From contig NZ_JAINWI010000004.1 of NCBI RefSeq assembly GCF_021021435.1, forward strand, positions 248,001 through 312,000: DNA of 64,000 nucleotides, in the 5' to 3' direction. The position numbers and the translations under genes are program-made. Source of the DNA: Seohaeicola saemankumensis (lineage in GTDB: Bacteria > Pseudomonadota > Alphaproteobacteria > Rhodobacterales > Rhodobacteraceae). Shown in pieces: positions 8,944-18,558 of the stretch (positions within the stretch are counted from its first letter, which is position 1; every line of letters starts with the position of its first letter). The notes below the pieces were generated by a model, which searched no databases, was not told the DNA's origin, and was given only the letters and a program-made list of their open reading frames with translations.

Positions 8944-9620
8944 TTCCACAATGCGCCGTCGCCCATCGCTTCAATAAAAGCGTCATGGGCGGCGGCTTCT
9001 TCTTGCGTGATGCGTGCAGGCAAGGGCGAGGGTCGCGGCTTTGCACGCCACTGCTTATTGGTTGTGACACTGACATCCGACGATGACGCCGTGGACAGAG
9101 CGAAATCGGGCTGCCGCCCACCGATCAGTTCAAGATAGACCTCTGCAAGGATCTGGCTGTCCAGCAAGGCACCGTGCAGCGTACGCGCTGTTTCGATCCC
9201 GAAACGACGGCACAAAGCATCAAGGGATGCGGGCGATCCGGGAAACTTCTTGCGCGCGATCATCAGCGTATCAATGGCCTGATCCATCGGAAGCAACGGA
9301 AGCTTTATCCAGCCCAATTCTGCATTCAGGAACTTCATATCAAATGCGGCGTTGTGAATGACAAGTTTCGCGTTGCCCACAAAGTTCAGAAACTTGGGCC
9401 CGATTTCTGCAAATAGCGGCTTGTCGCGCAGGAAATCGTCGCCCAAGCCGTGCACTTCGAACGCGGCTTGCGGCATCGTGCGTTGCGGGTTGATATATTC
9501 GTGGAATGTGCGCCCCGTGGGCATGTGGTTGAAAAGCTCGACCGCACCAATTTCTACGATCCGGTCACCTTCTGCGGGCTCGAAGCCTGTTGTTTCGGTA
9601 TCCAGAACGATCTCACGCAT
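8931..9620 (-). CDS. dnaQ: DNA polymerase III epsilon subunit (proofreading exonuclease)
   Basis: 229 residues, DEDD-superfamily 3'-5' exonuclease. ExoI is DTETTG with Asp7 and Glu9, ExoII is HNAAFDMKF, and ExoIII epsilon is HGALLDSQILAEVY with the catalytic His and Asp. The C-terminal 50 residues form the flexible linker and the segment that contacts the polymerase alpha subunit. It overlaps the end of coaE by eight bases, so dnaQ is the last gene of maf-aroE-coaE-dnaQ, transcribed away from the putative origin. Confidence 0.95.
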   Translation of the reverse strand: MREIVLDTETTGFEPAEGDRIVEIGAVELFNHMPTGRTFHEYINPQRTMPQAAFEVHGLGDDFLRDKPLFAEIGPKFLNFVGNAKLVIHNAAFDMKFLNAELGWIKLPLLPMDQAIDTLMIARKKFPGSPASLDALCRRFGIETARTLHGALLDSQILAEVYLELIGGRQPDFALSTASSSDVSVTTNKQWRAKPRPSPLPARITQEEAAAHDAFIEAMGDGALWKKLG

Positions 9621-10206
9621 GGGTCATCCGCTTTCTGATATCGGCCAGAACAGATTTGACCTGTTCGGCACCGTGATCAATTGTATCCGTGACAATAACG
9701 TAGTCGGCACGGGCACGCTTGTCAGCATCAGGCATCTGTTTTGCGAGGATTGTGTTGAACTGCTCTTCTGTCATCGTTCCGCGCGCCATCACCCGCGCTT
9801 TTTGGGTTTCAACATCAATGGACACGCAGACAGTTGCGTCAACGCGTGCCTCACCTCCCGTTTCGAAAAGTAAGGGAATATCCAGCACGATAATGTCGGA
9901 TTCTGTGCTCGCTATGAAGTCTGCGCGATCCTTGGCCACCAGCGGATGCACGATTTTCTCGATTTTCATCAAAGCTTGCGGGTTTTGCCCAATGATGGAT
10001 TTCAGCACATTGCGCGATATTGCACCGTCTATGACTGCATCAGGAAATATCGCTGCGAGCGGTGCAACGGCTGCCCCGCCCGCAGTATAAAGCCGGTGCA
10101 CAGCCGCATCCGCATCCCAGACCGCGCAACCCTGCTCGGCGAACTGTCGGGCGGTCGTGGATTTGCCCATCCCGATCGAGCCGGTCAATCCGATCACAAA
10201 GGTCAT
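9613..10206 (-). CDS. coaE: Dephospho-CoA kinase
   Basis: 197 residues. Last step of coenzyme A synthesis, phosphorylating the 3'-hydroxyl of dephospho-CoA. P-loop GSIGMGKS at 9-16, then the substrate-site WDADAAVHRLY, DIPLLFETGGE in the lid/core region, and the late RAR/ADYVI part. The start overlaps the aroE stop (ATGA) and the end overlaps dnaQ by eight bases, so expression is coupled in the leftward operon. Confidence 0.95.
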   Translation of the reverse strand: MTFVIGLTGSIGMGKSTTARQFAEQGCAVWDADAAVHRLYTAGGAAVAPLAAIFPDAVIDGAISRNVLKSIIGQNPQALMKIEKIVHPLVAKDRADFIASTESDIIVLDIPLLFETGGEARVDATVCVSIDVETQKARVMARGTMTEEQFNTILAKQMPDADKRARADYVIVTDTIDHGAEQVKSVLADIRKRMTHA

Positions 10207-11051
10207 TTCAAGACAGCCGCCCGTGTTTCCGTGTCAACCGGAGGTCTTTGCCCGAACCAACGCTCAAATCCCGGAACAGCCTGATGCAGAAGCATGCCAA
10301 GTCCATCAACGGTCTGGCAGCCCATCTCATGCGCCACGCGCAGCAGGCGCGTCTGCAGCGGTGCATAGACAAGATCGGTCACCAATGCGTTCTTCTGCAA
10401 CCCGTCGAGCGGCACCCGCAATTCCGGCTTTCCCATCATGCCAAGCGATGTGGTGTTTACAACGGTTGCGGCATCCTCAAGCATATTGCCTGCCTGCACC
10501 CAGTCTACCACCTTCAACCGGTGGCCAAAGTCGTGTTGCAGCCCTTCGGCCCTGATGCGGGTCCGGTTGGAAATCAGGATCTCGGGCACGCCGACATCAA
10601 GTAGTGATGCGATTACGGCCCGTGCAGCACCTCCTGCGCCCAAGACTGCGGCGGGACCGGCAGACGGATTCCAAGAGGGAGCATTCTGACGCAGATTTTC
10701 GATAAATCCGTAGCCATCAGTGTTATCAGCATGGATCTTGCCATCCTTGCGAAAGATAAGCGTATTCGCGGCACCGATCAGTGTCGCACGATCCGTGACA
10801 AGATCCGCCAATTCCAGCGCAGCAACCTTATGGGGAACGGTGACATTGACCCCTACAAAACCGGCTTTCGGCAGGGCTTGCAGAACGTCTGCAAGACTGT
10901 CGGGGCTTACATCCATAGGAATATAAAAACCAGATAGTCCGAGCGTCTTGAGCCAGTGACCATGCAAGGCCGGCGATTTGGAATGCGCAATTGGCGAACC
11001 GATGACACCCGCCAAAGGAATTCTGGGCAGTGGAGCGCTATCAGTTGTCAT
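10203..11051 (-). CDS. aroE: Shikimate dehydrogenase
   Basis: 282 residues. NADP-dependent reduction of 3-dehydroshikimate to shikimate in aromatic amino acid synthesis. The substrate-site motif SPIAHSKSP starts at residue 19, the catalytic lysine is in NVTVPHK, NTDGYGF binds shikimate, and GAGGAARAV is the nucleotide-binding glycine loop. The C-terminal [16 protein letters not shown] is also conserved. It overlaps both neighbours as ATGA. Confidence 0.96.
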   Translation of the reverse strand: MTTDSAPLPRIPLAGVIGSPIAHSKSPALHGHWLKTLGLSGFYIPMDVSPDSLADVLQALPKAGFVGVNVTVPHKVAALELADLVTDRATLIGAANTLIFRKDGKIHADNTDGYGFIENLRQNAPSWNPSAGPAAVLGAGGAARAVIASLLDVGVPEILISNRTRIRAEGLQHDFGHRLKVVDWVQAGNMLEDAATVVNTTSLGMMGKPELRVPLDGLQKNALVTDLVYAPLQTRLLRVAHEMGCQTVDGLGMLLHQAVPGFERWFGQRPPVDTETRAAVLK

Positions 11052-11647
11052 GCCTCTATATCCCCCCTCAATGACAAATAAGACAAAAGGTCTAACAAGG
11101 GCAGACCAAGAACGGTAAAATAGTCTCCGTCAACACGCGAGAACAGGCGCACGCCTTCTTTTTCAAGCTTGTAGGACCCGACAGCGTCCCCGATATCCGG
11201 CCAGTTCCTGTCCAGATAACCGTCCAGCCAGCTTTCACTGAAATCCCGCACAAACAGACGGACCTGACCGATATGGCGCCAGATCGGCTTTCCTGCTTCG
11301 CAGATCACTACTGCAGAGAGCAAGTTGTGCCGTGTCCCTCTCAACTGAATCAGTTGCGCGCGCGCCTCGTCACGCGAGCGGGGTTTGTTCAGCACTTTAC
11401 CTTGCAGATCCAGCACCTGATCGCATCCTATGACCAAAGCTTCTGGGTGTTTCTCGCTGATGCGAAGGGATTTCATCTCGGCCAAAGCATCGGCGAGATC
11501 GCGTGAGCTTGAACCCTCCGCAAGCATGGCGTCGCGCAGCATTTCTTCATCTACGCGTGGGTTCCGAACCTCGAAAACCAGCCCTGCTTGGGTCAGAAGC
11601 TGTGCACGGATTGAAGAGCCAGATGCAAGGATGATCGGTTGCGGCAT
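11048..11647 (-). CDS. maf: Maf-family nucleoside triphosphate pyrophosphatase
   Basis: 199 residues. Maf proteins hydrolyse non-canonical or modified nucleotides (dTTP/UTP or m7GTP depending on subtype; I cannot decide which here). Family motifs: [13 protein letters not shown] at the N-terminus, [18 protein letters not shown] in the middle and [15 protein letters not shown] late. It is the first gene left of the putative origin; a consensus DnaA box shares one base with its start codon, at 11647-11655. Confidence 0.93.
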   Translation of the reverse strand: MPQPIILASGSSIRAQLLTQAGLVFEVRNPRVDEEMLRDAMLAEGSSSRDLADALAEMKSLRISEKHPEALVIGCDQVLDLQGKVLNKPRSRDEARAQLIQLRGTRHNLLSAVVICEAGKPIWRHIGQVRLFVRDFSESWLDGYLDRNWPDIGDAVGSYKLEKEGVRLFSRVDGDYFTVLGLPLLDLLSYLSLRGDIEA

Positions 11648-11655
11648 GTGAATAA
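11647..11655 (-). promoter_or_regulatory. DnaA box, full consensus match
   Basis: TTATTCACA on the minus strand fits TTWTNCACA at all nine positions. It overlaps the first base of the maf start codon, so DnaA bound here could also affect maf expression. Confidence 0.6.
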
Positions 11656-11857
11656 CCCAGTGGAGCGGTGCAAGGAGTTGTTAGGGATGATTACTGCGAA
11701 ATTAACCCATCAGGTGCAAGGTGTCGTTGGCCGAGGGATAAGTCGTTTCCTCCAGCGTTTTTCTCAACATGTGTAAAGGATGAAAAGCACGCTGTGGACG
11801 TTTTCGACCATCAAAGAAGTATCGGCCATTTTCTCCACAGAAACACTTTGAGGATCT

Positions 11858-11897
11858 AAGATATAAGTTATTGATAGTATTATATTATATATCAAAA
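11858..11897. other. AT-rich candidate DNA-unwinding element
   Basis: 35 of 40 bases are A or T (five G/C), in contrast to the GC-rich surroundings. It is flanked by near-consensus DnaA boxes at 11831-11839 and 11927-11935. A second AT-rich tract at about 12001-12040 is nearer hemJ and may instead serve its promoter. Confidence 0.5.
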
Positions 11898-12064
11898 AGC
11901 TTCACGTTGCACAAGATATCAAGGTTTTATCTACAGGTCTTGCCTATGGCTTGTCGTTCCGGTGTAAACACGTAATCCACAGGCAGAATGGCACACTACA
12001 TAAACATCATCCTTTTCTCTTATATATTTATTTTTTAAGAGGGTTCAGCGATCAAGGGGATCAC

Positions 12065-12514
12065 ATGACCGATTTTCTGGCTTTGGCATATCCATGGATC
12101 AAAGCGTTCCATATCATGGCTGTTATCACGTGGATGGCTGGGCTGTTCTATCTGCCGCGGCTCTTCGTCTACCATGCTGAACAATCCAAACCTGGTGACA
12201 GCCGCGATCAGGTGTTCACGGTAATGGAGTACAAGCTTTACCGCTTCATTATGAACCCTTCGATCATAGTGGTCTGGCTGTTCGGTCTGGCGCTTGTGAT
12301 GACGCCGGGGATCGTTGACTGGTCTTTCGTCTGGCCTTGGACCAAGGCGGTTTCTGTTCTGGGAATGACTTGGTTTCATATGTGGCTGGGTCGGCATCGC
12401 AAGGCTTTTGCATCTGGTCGCAATACGCTGTCAGGTCGCAATTACCGGATGATGAACGAAGTCCCGACGATTTTGATGTTCTTGATCGTGATCTCTGTGG
12501 TGGTCAAATTCTGA
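12065..12514 (+). CDS. hemJ: HemJ-type protoporphyrinogen IX oxidase
   Basis: 149 residues, four membrane helices. HemJ oxidises protoporphyrinogen IX to protoporphyrin IX in the inner membrane of most alphaproteobacteria. The conserved region FHIMAVITWMAGLFYLPR with His16 and the following VYH, plus WFHMWLGRHRKAF and NEVPTILM, match the family. The ATG at 12065 follows AAGGGG; an upstream in-frame extension to 11951 lies in the putative origin and is not credible. First gene to the right of the origin. Confidence 0.93.
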   Translation: MTDFLALAYPWIKAFHIMAVITWMAGLFYLPRLFVYHAEQSKPGDSRDQVFTVMEYKLYRFIMNPSIIVVWLFGLALVMTPGIVDWSFVWPWTKAVSVLGMTWFHMWLGRHRKAFASGRNTLSGRNYRMMNEVPTILMFLIVISVVVKF

Positions 12515-12558
12515 TCTGAATTGACTCGACGAATGATTTTAACTACGGGTCTGACAAG

Positions 12559-12574
12559 CCATCCGTCCGGATGG
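12559..12574 (+). other. Hairpin in the rho leader
   Basis: Perfect 6-bp stem CCATCC / GGATGG with a four-base loop, followed by AGGTTT, about 60 bases before the rho start. Rho genes are often autoregulated through their leaders; this hairpin could terminate hemJ transcripts or act in that control. Both are inference. Confidence 0.3.
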
Positions 12575-12633
12575 AGGTTTCCATCTCAGAAAAGACCATG
12601 CGCCGCGCTTGTGCCGGTCATCAGGATATTCCC

Positions 12634-13923
12634 ATGAATGACGACGTTGCTGAACCCATCGAACGCCTGAACCTTGCAGAGTTGAAGGCGAAAAGCCCGA
12701 AAGACCTGCTTGCCATGGCAGAGGAACTCGAGATCGAGAATGCCTCGACCATGCGGAAGGGTGATATGATGTTCGCCATTCTCAAGGAGATGGCCGAAGA
12801 AGGCTGGGAAATTGGTGGTGATGGCGTGCTGGAGGTTCTTCAGGACGGTTTCGGGTTCTTGCGTTCGCCGGAGGCGAACTATCTTCCTGGTCCGGATGAC
12901 ATCTATGTCTCGCCCGAGATGATCCGCCAATACGCGTTGCGGACCGGCGACTCGATTGAAGGTGTTATGAAAGCACCGGAAGAGACAGAGCGATACTTTG
13001 CGCTGACCAGCGTGAACACGATCAATTTCGAAGATCCCGACAGGGCACGTCACAAGATCGCTTTCGAGAACCTGACTCCGCTTTATCCCGACGAGCGTTT
13101 GAAGATGGAGATCGAGGACCCGACGATCAAAGACCGTTCAGCGCGGATCATAGATCTGGTTGCGCCGATCGGGAAAGGTCAGCGCTCGCTGATCGTGGCG
13201 CCGCCGCGAACAGGTAAGACGGTTCTGCTGCAGAACATCGCGCATTCCATCGAACGCAACCATCCAGAATGCTATCTTATCGTCCTGTTGATTGATGAAC
13301 GCCCCGAGGAAGTGACGGATATGCAGCGTTCAGTCAAAGGCGAGGTTATTTCCTCTACGTTTGATGAGCCTGCAACCCGTCACGTTGCAGTGTCGGAAAT
13401 GGTGATCGAGAAGGCAAAGCGTCTGGTCGAGCACAAGCGCGACGTGGTCATCCTTCTTGACAGCATCACACGCCTGGGCAGGGCCTTTAACACGGTGGTT
13501 CCATCCTCGGGTAAAGTTCTGACCGGCGGTGTGGACGCGAACGCTCTGCAGCGTCCAAAACGCTTCTTTGGTGCTGCCCGGAATGTTGAAGAAGGCGGTT
13601 CGCTGACGATCATCGCGACAGCACTGGTCGATACGGGAAGCCGGATGGATGAGGTGATTTTTGAAGAATTCAAAGGCACGGGCAACTCGGAAATCGTGCT
13701 TGATCGCAAGGTTGCCGACAAGCGCGTCTTCCCGGCAATGGATATCCTCAAGTCCGGTACGCGGAAGGAAGACCTTCTTGTAGATGCAAAAGATCTGCAT
13801 AAAACCTTCGTCCTGCGCCGTATCCTGAACCCGATGGGCACCACCGATGCGATCGAATTCCTGATTTCGAAGTTGAAACAGACCAAGACGAACGGCGAGT
13901 TCTTTGATTCGATGAATTCTTAA
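12634..13923 (+). CDS. rho: Transcription termination factor Rho
   Basis: 429 residues. Hexameric RNA-dependent ATPase/translocase that ends transcription of untranslated RNA. N-terminal helical RNA-binding part ([18 protein letters not shown]..), cold-shock-like domain with [22 protein letters not shown], Walker [12 protein letters not shown], Walker B-region [18 protein letters not shown], and the Q/R loops including [14 protein letters not shown]. The ATG at 12634 has AGGAT upstream; in-frame codons from 12571 add a tail not typical for the family. Confidence 0.97.
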   Translation: MNDDVAEPIERLNLAELKAKSPKDLLAMAEELEIENASTMRKGDMMFAILKEMAEEGWEIGGDGVLEVLQDGFGFLRSPEANYLPGPDDIYVSPEMIRQYALRTGDSIEGVMKAPEETERYFALTSVNTINFEDPDRARHKIAFENLTPLYPDERLKMEIEDPTIKDRSARIIDLVAPIGKGQRSLIVAPPRTGKTVLLQNIAHSIERNHPECYLIVLLIDERPEEVTDMQRSVKGEVISSTFDEPATRHVAVSEMVIEKAKRLVEHKRDVVILLDSITRLGRAFNTVVPSSGKVLTGGVDANALQRPKRFFGAARNVEEGGSLTIIATALVDTGSRMDEVIFEEFKGTGNSEIVLDRKVADKRVFPAMDILKSGTRKEDLLVDAKDLHKTFVLRRILNPMGTTDAIEFLISKLKQTKTNGEFFDSMNS

Positions 13924-13956
13924 CTTTATGTTTTAAAACAGAAGGTTATATCGTTC

Positions 13957-15243
13957 ATGGATACCGTTTTCGCACTGGCGACCGCTTCGGGTCGTGCCGG
14001 AGTTGCGGTCATTCGTATATCTGGCCCGCAGGCGCATGCGGCTTGTCTGATGCTTTGCGGTGATCTTCCCGATCCGAGGATTGCATCGGTCCGCGTGCTG
14101 CGTGATGCCTCCGGTGTGCGGCTGGATGAGGCACTGGTTGTCGTTTTCTCGCAAGGCGCCAGCTTCACTGGCGAGGATGTGGTCGAATTTCATCTGCATG
14201 GAAGTATTGCGGTTGTAAATGCGGTCTTGCGCGTGCTGTCGGAACTTCCTGACTGTCGCACAGCAGAAGCGGGGGAATTCACACGCCGCGCTTTAGAGAA
14301 CGGACGACTGGACCTCGCGCAAGTCGAAGGGCTGGCGGATCTGATTGAAGCGGAAACCGAAGCCCAGAGGCGTCAGGCGTTGCGGGTTCTTTCGGGTGAT
14401 CTTGGAAAAGTCGCGGAAGGGTGGAGACGCGATTTGATAAGGGCGGCAGCGCTTCTTGAAGCAACGATCGACTTCGCCGATGAGGAAGTGCCTGTAGATG
14501 TTACCCCTGAGGTGACGGAGTTGTTGGCTGGCGTAAAGTCGGAATTGTCACGCGAATGCGCGGGCGTTGAAACAGCCGAGCGTGTCCGGTCAGGTTTCGA
14601 GGTTGCGATTGTCGGACCGCCGAACGTGGGCAAGTCAACTTTGCTGAACGCTTTGGCAGGGCGCGAGGCGGCGATTACGTCCGAGTTCGCAGGGACGACG
14701 CGTGATGTGATCGAGGTACGGATGGACCTTTCAGGGTTGCCAGTAACTTTGCTGGATACCGCAGGTATGCGCGAAACCACGGATGTAGTTGAGGGAATTG
14801 GTATTCAGCGTGCGAAAGAACGGGCGGCGCTTGCGGATTTGCGTGTGTTTCTTCTGGATGAGGGCGCTTTACCGGATTTTTTACCCGAGGATGACGATAT
14901 TGTTGTTCGTGCAAAGGCTGACCTTCTCGACGACAAGACAGGTGCTGTGTCTGGGATGAGTGGCGAAGGGGTCGAATCTCTGGTAGAGAAAATCTCGACT
15001 CGTCTATCCGGTCGGCTTGCTACCTTGGGTGTTGCTACGCGAGAACGGCATCGGGTGGCCATGGTCAGGGCACTAGCTGCCTTGGGTGAGGCGGAGGAAC
15101 AATTGCGGCTGGGTCCGGATATGTATGACCTTGCGGCAGATGATATGCGACAGGCAATTCGCGCGCTGGAATCTCTTGTCGGTCGGGTGGATGTCGAGAA
15201 CCTGCTGGATGAGATTTTCTCCAGTTTTTGTGTAGGCAAGTGA
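13957..15243 (+). CDS. mnmE: tRNA uridine-5-carboxymethylaminomethyl modification GTPase MnmE
   Basis: 428 residues, also called TrmE/ThdF. With MnmG it installs the cmnm5 group on U34 of several tRNAs. N-terminal folate-binding domain with [14 protein letters not shown], helical domain, inserted G domain with G1 GPPNVGKST at 220-228 and G3 DTAG at 267-270, and the required C-terminal FCVGK. The gene is somewhat shorter than E. coli MnmE (454) but has every motif. mnmG follows three bases after its stop, giving stoichiometric co-expression. Confidence 0.96.
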   Translation: MDTVFALATASGRAGVAVIRISGPQAHAACLMLCGDLPDPRIASVRVLRDASGVRLDEALVVVFSQGASFTGEDVVEFHLHGSIAVVNAVLRVLSELPDCRTAEAGEFTRRALENGRLDLAQVEGLADLIEAETEAQRRQALRVLSGDLGKVAEGWRRDLIRAAALLEATIDFADEEVPVDVTPEVTELLAGVKSELSRECAGVETAERVRSGFEVAIVGPPNVGKSTLLNALAGREAAITSEFAGTTRDVIEVRMDLSGLPVTLLDTAGMRETTDVVEGIGIQRAKERAALADLRVFLLDEGALPDFLPEDDDIVVRAKADLLDDKTGAVSGMSGEGVESLVEKISTRLSGRLATLGVATRERHRVAMVRALAALGEAEEQLRLGPDMYDLAADDMRQAIRALESLVGRVDVENLLDEIFSSFCVGK

Positions 15244-15246
15244 GGA

Positions 15247-17124
15247 ATGTTTCACGTGAAACAATCTGATTTCGATGTGATCGTTGTTGGAGGTGGTCAT
15301 GCAGGCGCAGAGGCCGCGCATGCGGCTGCGCGTATGGGTGCAAGAACCGCATTGGTCACCCTTACCTGCGCGAGTATCGGCATCATGTCCTGTAATCCTG
15401 CGATCGGAGGACTTGGGAAAGGCCATCTTGTACGCGAGATTGATGCCATGGACGGCGTTATGGGGCGTGTTGCGGACAAGTCTGGTATCCAGTTTCGGCT
15501 GTTGAACCGCCGGAAAGGTCCGGCCGTGCAAGGGCCGAGGGCTCAATCAGACCGAAAAGTGTACCGAGAGGCGATGCAGGTCGAGTTGTCGGGTCGTGAG
15601 AACCTTACCGTTATAGAGGGTGAGGTTGTTGACCTGATCATGCAAGACCGCCGTGTGTCAGGTGTAACCTTGGCTGACGGGTCCCAACTTGCGGCCAGAT
15701 CTGTTATATTGACCACTGGCACATTTTTGCGTGGTGTGATCCATATTGGCGATGTAGCAAGACCTGGTGGACGAATGGGCGACAGGCCGTCCGTCCCGCT
15801 CGCGCAGCGCATGGACAGTTTCGGCTTACCTTTGGGGCGCCTGAAAACGGGGACTCCGCCGCGGCTTGATGGTCGTACAATAGCTTGGGACAAGCTTGAA
15901 TCTCAGCCGGGCGATGCTGAACCCGTCTTGTTTTCTTTCCTCTCAAAGTCCCCGCCACTGCGACAGATTTCGTGCGGTATCACGCATACCAACCAAAAGA
16001 CGCATGATATCATTCAGAACAACTTGTCCCGATCTGCAATGTACGGAGGCCATATCGAAGGCGTAGGACCGCGTTATTGCCCTTCGATCGAGGATAAGGT
16101 TGTCCGGTTCTCAGACAAGCCCTCGCACCAGATATTTCTGGAACCTGAAGGTCTGGATGATCATACGGTTTATCCAAACGGGATTTCGACATCTCTGCCC
16201 GAAGATGTGCAGAATGATTATGTTCATTCAATCCTCGGGCTGGAAGAAGCTGTAATTCTCCAACCGGGCTATGCGATCGAGTATGATTACGTTGATCCGC
16301 GGGCGCTTGACCTGCGTTTGTCTGTCAAATCCGTTCCAGGACTTTTCCTTGCGGGTCAGATCAACGGCACTACCGGATATGAAGAAGCTGCGGCCCAAGG
16401 GTTGGTTGCCGGCTTGAATGCCGCATCGGAAGCCTTGGATAAGGCGCCCGTTCTGTTCAGCCGCGCAGACAGTTATATTGGTGTCATGCTGGACGATCTT
16501 GTGTCGCGTGGAGTCACCGAACCCTACAGGATGTTCACATCGCGCGCGGAATTCCGTCTTTCACTGCGAGCAGATAACGCCGATCAAAGATTGACGCCCA
16601 AGGCAATGGAGTTGGGTTGTATTGGGCCTGCTCGTGCACAGGTTTTTACGACCAAGATGGAGGCGCTGTCGTCCGGTCGAACGCGTCTAGACGAGAAAAG
16701 CTACACACCTAAGGATCTGTCTGCGCTTGGCCTCACCTTTAATCAGGACGGATCGCGCCGGACTGCCTTCCAGCTTTTGGCTTTTCCTGATGTGACTTTC
16801 GACCATTTGTTGGCCCTTGATCCAGATCTGTCTGATGTCGATTTGGACACGCGTGAACAGTTGTCGCGCGATGCGCTTTACGCGAACTACATCCAACGCC
16901 AACAGCGCGACGTGGATGCGATGCGCCGTGATGAGATGCAAGAAATTCCTGCTGATTTCCTGTTCTCGGGGATCGAAGGTCTTTCCAACGAATTGAAGCT
17001 CAAGCTTGATCGCGCACAGCCTGCCAACCTTTTACAGGCCTCGCGGATAGACGGGATGACGCCTGCTGCGTTGACGCTGATACTCGCCAAGCTACGCCAG
17101 GCGCGTCGCCGGAGGTTGGCGTGA
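15247..17124 (+). CDS. mnmG: tRNA uridine-5-carboxymethylaminomethyl modification enzyme MnmG (GidA)
   Basis: 625 residues, the FAD-dependent partner of MnmE. FAD-binding GGGHAG at 15-20 with [11 protein letters not shown], the signature [22 protein letters not shown], and the second motif [21 protein letters not shown]. The C-terminal helical domain that binds MnmE is present. The first codons are part of a perfect parS palindrome (bases 15248-15263), which dictates the unusual MFHVK N-terminus. The stop overlaps the rsmG GTG start. Confidence 0.97.
   Translation: MFHVKQSDFDVIVVGGGHAGAEAAHAAARMGARTALVTLTCASIGIMSCNPAIGGLGKGHLVREIDAMDGVMGRVADKSGIQFRLLNRRKGPAVQGPRAQSDRKVYREAMQVELSGRENLTVIEGEVVDLIMQDRRVSGVTLADGSQLAARSVILTTGTFLRGVIHIGDVARPGGRMGDRPSVPLAQRMDSFGLPLGRLKTGTPPRLDGRTIAWDKLESQPGDAEPVLFSFLSKSPPLRQISCGITHTNQKTHDIIQNNLSRSAMYGGHIEGVGPRYCPSIEDKVVRFSDKPSHQIFLEPEGLDDHTVYPNGISTSLPEDVQNDYVHSILGLEEAVILQPGYAIEYDYVDPRALDLRLSVKSVPGLFLAGQINGTTGYEEAAAQGLVAGLNAASEALDKAPVLFSRADSYIGVMLDDLVSRGVTEPYRMFTSRAEFRLSLRADNADQRLTPKAMELGCIGPARAQVFTTKMEALSSGRTRLDEKSYTPKDLSALGLTFNQDGSRRTAFQLLAFPDVTFDHLLALDPDLSDVDLDTREQLSRDALYANYIQRQQRDVDAMRRDEMQEIPADFLFSGIEGLSNELKLKLDRAQPANLLQASRIDGMTPAALTLILAKLRQARRRRLA
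15248..15263. promoter_or_regulatory. parS: parS centromere site 1 (inside the mnmG start)
   Basis: TGTTTCACGTGAAACA is a perfect 16-bp palindrome identical to the near-universal ParB target parS. It begins on the second base of the mnmG start codon, so ParB bound here sits on the translation start region. The distance to the ParB gene is about 3.3 kb. Confidence 0.95.
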
Positions 17125-17738
17125 CAAAATTGACGGCAGAGGACCTGAATGTTTCACGTGAAACATTTCATCGCCTTGAACGGTATGTCGCTCTGATCGA
17201 GAAATGGACCGCCAAGATAAATCTGGTTTCGAAATCAAGTGTTTCCGATATCTGGACGCGCCATATTCTTGATTCCGTTGAGGTCTATCGGGCTGGACCA
17301 AATCAGTTCGGGCGCTGGCTTGATCTTGGAAGCGGTGGCGGTCTTCCAGGTATCGTTGTCGCGATCATGGCGGCAGAGAATGACAATCAGCAAAACGTTT
17401 GTCTGGTTGAAAGCGACAGTCGAAAGGCAGCATTTCTGCGTGCCGCCATTCGCGAGGCGGGTGTAGCCGGCACCGTAATCTGTGAAAGAATCGAAGTATT
17501 GCCGCCCCAGAATGCTGATGCTGTTTCGGCACGTGCACTGGCGGAACTGGGAACGCTGCTTGGCTATGCCGACCGTCATCTTGCAAAGGGAGGGATCGCC
17601 TTGTTCGCGAAGGGCATGTCGTGGGAAAAAGAGCTTGCTATGGCGCGCAATGATTGGTCTTTCAGCTATGAAGCACTGAAGAGCAACACGGAAGAGGGGT
17701 CTGTGATCCTGAGAATCGGAGATATTGCGCGTGTCTGA
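17121..17738 (+). CDS. rsmG: 16S rRNA (guanine-527-N7) methyltransferase RsmG (GidB)
   Basis: 205 residues, SAM-dependent methylation of G527 in 16S rRNA; loss gives low-level streptomycin resistance in other bacteria. The motifs [20 protein letters not shown] (SAM site) and [10 protein letters not shown] match the family. It starts with GTG at 17121 overlapping the mnmG stop (GTGA). A second perfect parS site lies in codons 10-15, where it encodes NVSRETF. The end overlaps the start of parA. Confidence 0.95.
   Translation: MTKLTAEDLNVSRETFHRLERYVALIEKWTAKINLVSKSSVSDIWTRHILDSVEVYRAGPNQFGRWLDLGSGGGLPGIVVAIMAAENDNQQNVCLVESDSRKAAFLRAAIREAGVAGTVICERIEVLPPQNADAVSARALAELGTLLGYADRHLAKGGIALFAKGMSWEKELAMARNDWSFSYEALKSNTEEGSVILRIGDIARV
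17150..17165. promoter_or_regulatory. parS: parS centromere site 2 (inside rsmG)
   Basis: The same 16-bp palindrome as at 15248, without mismatch. It is read in a different codon phase here (VSRET) than in mnmG (FHVK), so protein constraint cannot explain its conservation; selection is on the DNA. It lies 1.4 kb from the parB start. Confidence 0.95.
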
Positions 17739-18558
17739 TCCGCTGAGACCTACAGGCCCGAGAATTATAGCAATCGCCAACCAAAAAGGCGGGGTCGGTA
17801 AAACAACGACCACGATCAATCTGGGCGCGGCGCTTGCAAGACTGGATTGCAAGGTTCTGATCGTCGATCTTGATCCGCAGGGTAATGCATCAACCGGTCT
17901 TGGGATCGAGACAGAAGATCGTGAATATACGACTTATGAGTTGCTGCTGGATGATGTCGGACTGTCCGACGTGATCAAGCCAACCGAGACAACAGGTCTT
18001 CATATCGTCCCGGCGACTGTTGATCTTAGCTCTGCGGATGTCGAGCTTGTATCGAATGAGAAGCGCAGTTTCCTTCTCCATGATGCGCTTCGTCAGTTTG
18101 CGATGGATGCGTTGGAATATGACTACGTTTTGATTGATTGCCCGCCATCCCTGAACCTGCTGACTGTAAACGCCATGGTGGCTGCCCATTCGGTTCTGGT
18201 GCCGCTGCAATCAGAGTTTTTTGCGCTGGAGGGATTGTCGCAGTTGATGTTGACGATCCGCGAGGTGCGGCAAACAGCAAATCCGACACTGAGAATCGAA
18301 GGTGTTGTGTTGACGATGTATGACATACGCAACAACTTGTCCCAGCAGGTTGAGGCAGATGCACGCGACAATCTGGGTGAACTGGTCTTCAAGACAGTTA
18401 TTCCGCGAAATGTGAGGCTGTCGGAAGCGCCGTCTTTTGCTAAATCGGTGTTGGATTACGATCCTGAATCCAAGGGCGCTCGTGCCTATGTGGCGCTGGC
18501 AGAGGAACTTTTGACAAATCACGGGCGTATTTCAGTTGAAGAAGGGGCCGCGACATGA
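17731..18558 (+). CDS. parA: Chromosome partitioning ATPase ParA
   Basis: 275 residues from the GTG at 17731 (a TTG at 17725 is possible). Deviant Walker A KGGVGKTT at 19-26, VDLDPQGNASTGLG, and DYVLIDCPPSLN as Walker B region identify a chromosomal ParA/Soj protein. The DNA-bound ATP dimer gradient pulls ParB-parS complexes. A GGAG precedes the GTG, which lies inside the rsmG 3' end. parB overlaps its stop as ATGA. Confidence 0.95.
   Translation: MSDPLRPTGPRIIAIANQKGGVGKTTTTINLGAALARLDCKVLIVDLDPQGNASTGLGIETEDREYTTYELLLDDVGLSDVIKPTETTGLHIVPATVDLSSADVELVSNEKRSFLLHDALRQFAMDALEYDYVLIDCPPSLNLLTVNAMVAAHSVLVPLQSEFFALEGLSQLMLTIREVRQTANPTLRIEGVVLTMYDIRNNLSQQVEADARDNLGELVFKTVIPRNVRLSEAPSFAKSVLDYDPESKGARAYVALAEELLTNHGRISVEEGAAT

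Larger units (their letters stand above)
11647..12064. other. Putative chromosomal replication origin (oriC)
   Basis: 417 bases without a credible gene, between the leftward maf operon and rightward hemJ. Against TTWTNCACA I find one full match on the minus strand at 11647-11655 and one-mismatch boxes at 11770-11778 (minus), 11831-11839, 11927-11935 (TTATCTACA) and 11973-11981 (TAATCCACA). Between the boxes lies a very AT-rich core. parAB and two parS sites lie 3-7 kb to the right. In Caulobacter and relatives oriC lies between the same two conserved gene blocks. I see no full CtrA box and no GANTC methylation site in the interval. Confidence 0.75.

Noticed and set aside
11951-12064. Upstream extension of hemJ into the intergenic region
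   Set aside because: The extra codons cover DnaA-box and AT-rich DNA, lack family similarity and the ATG at 12065 has a ribosome site.
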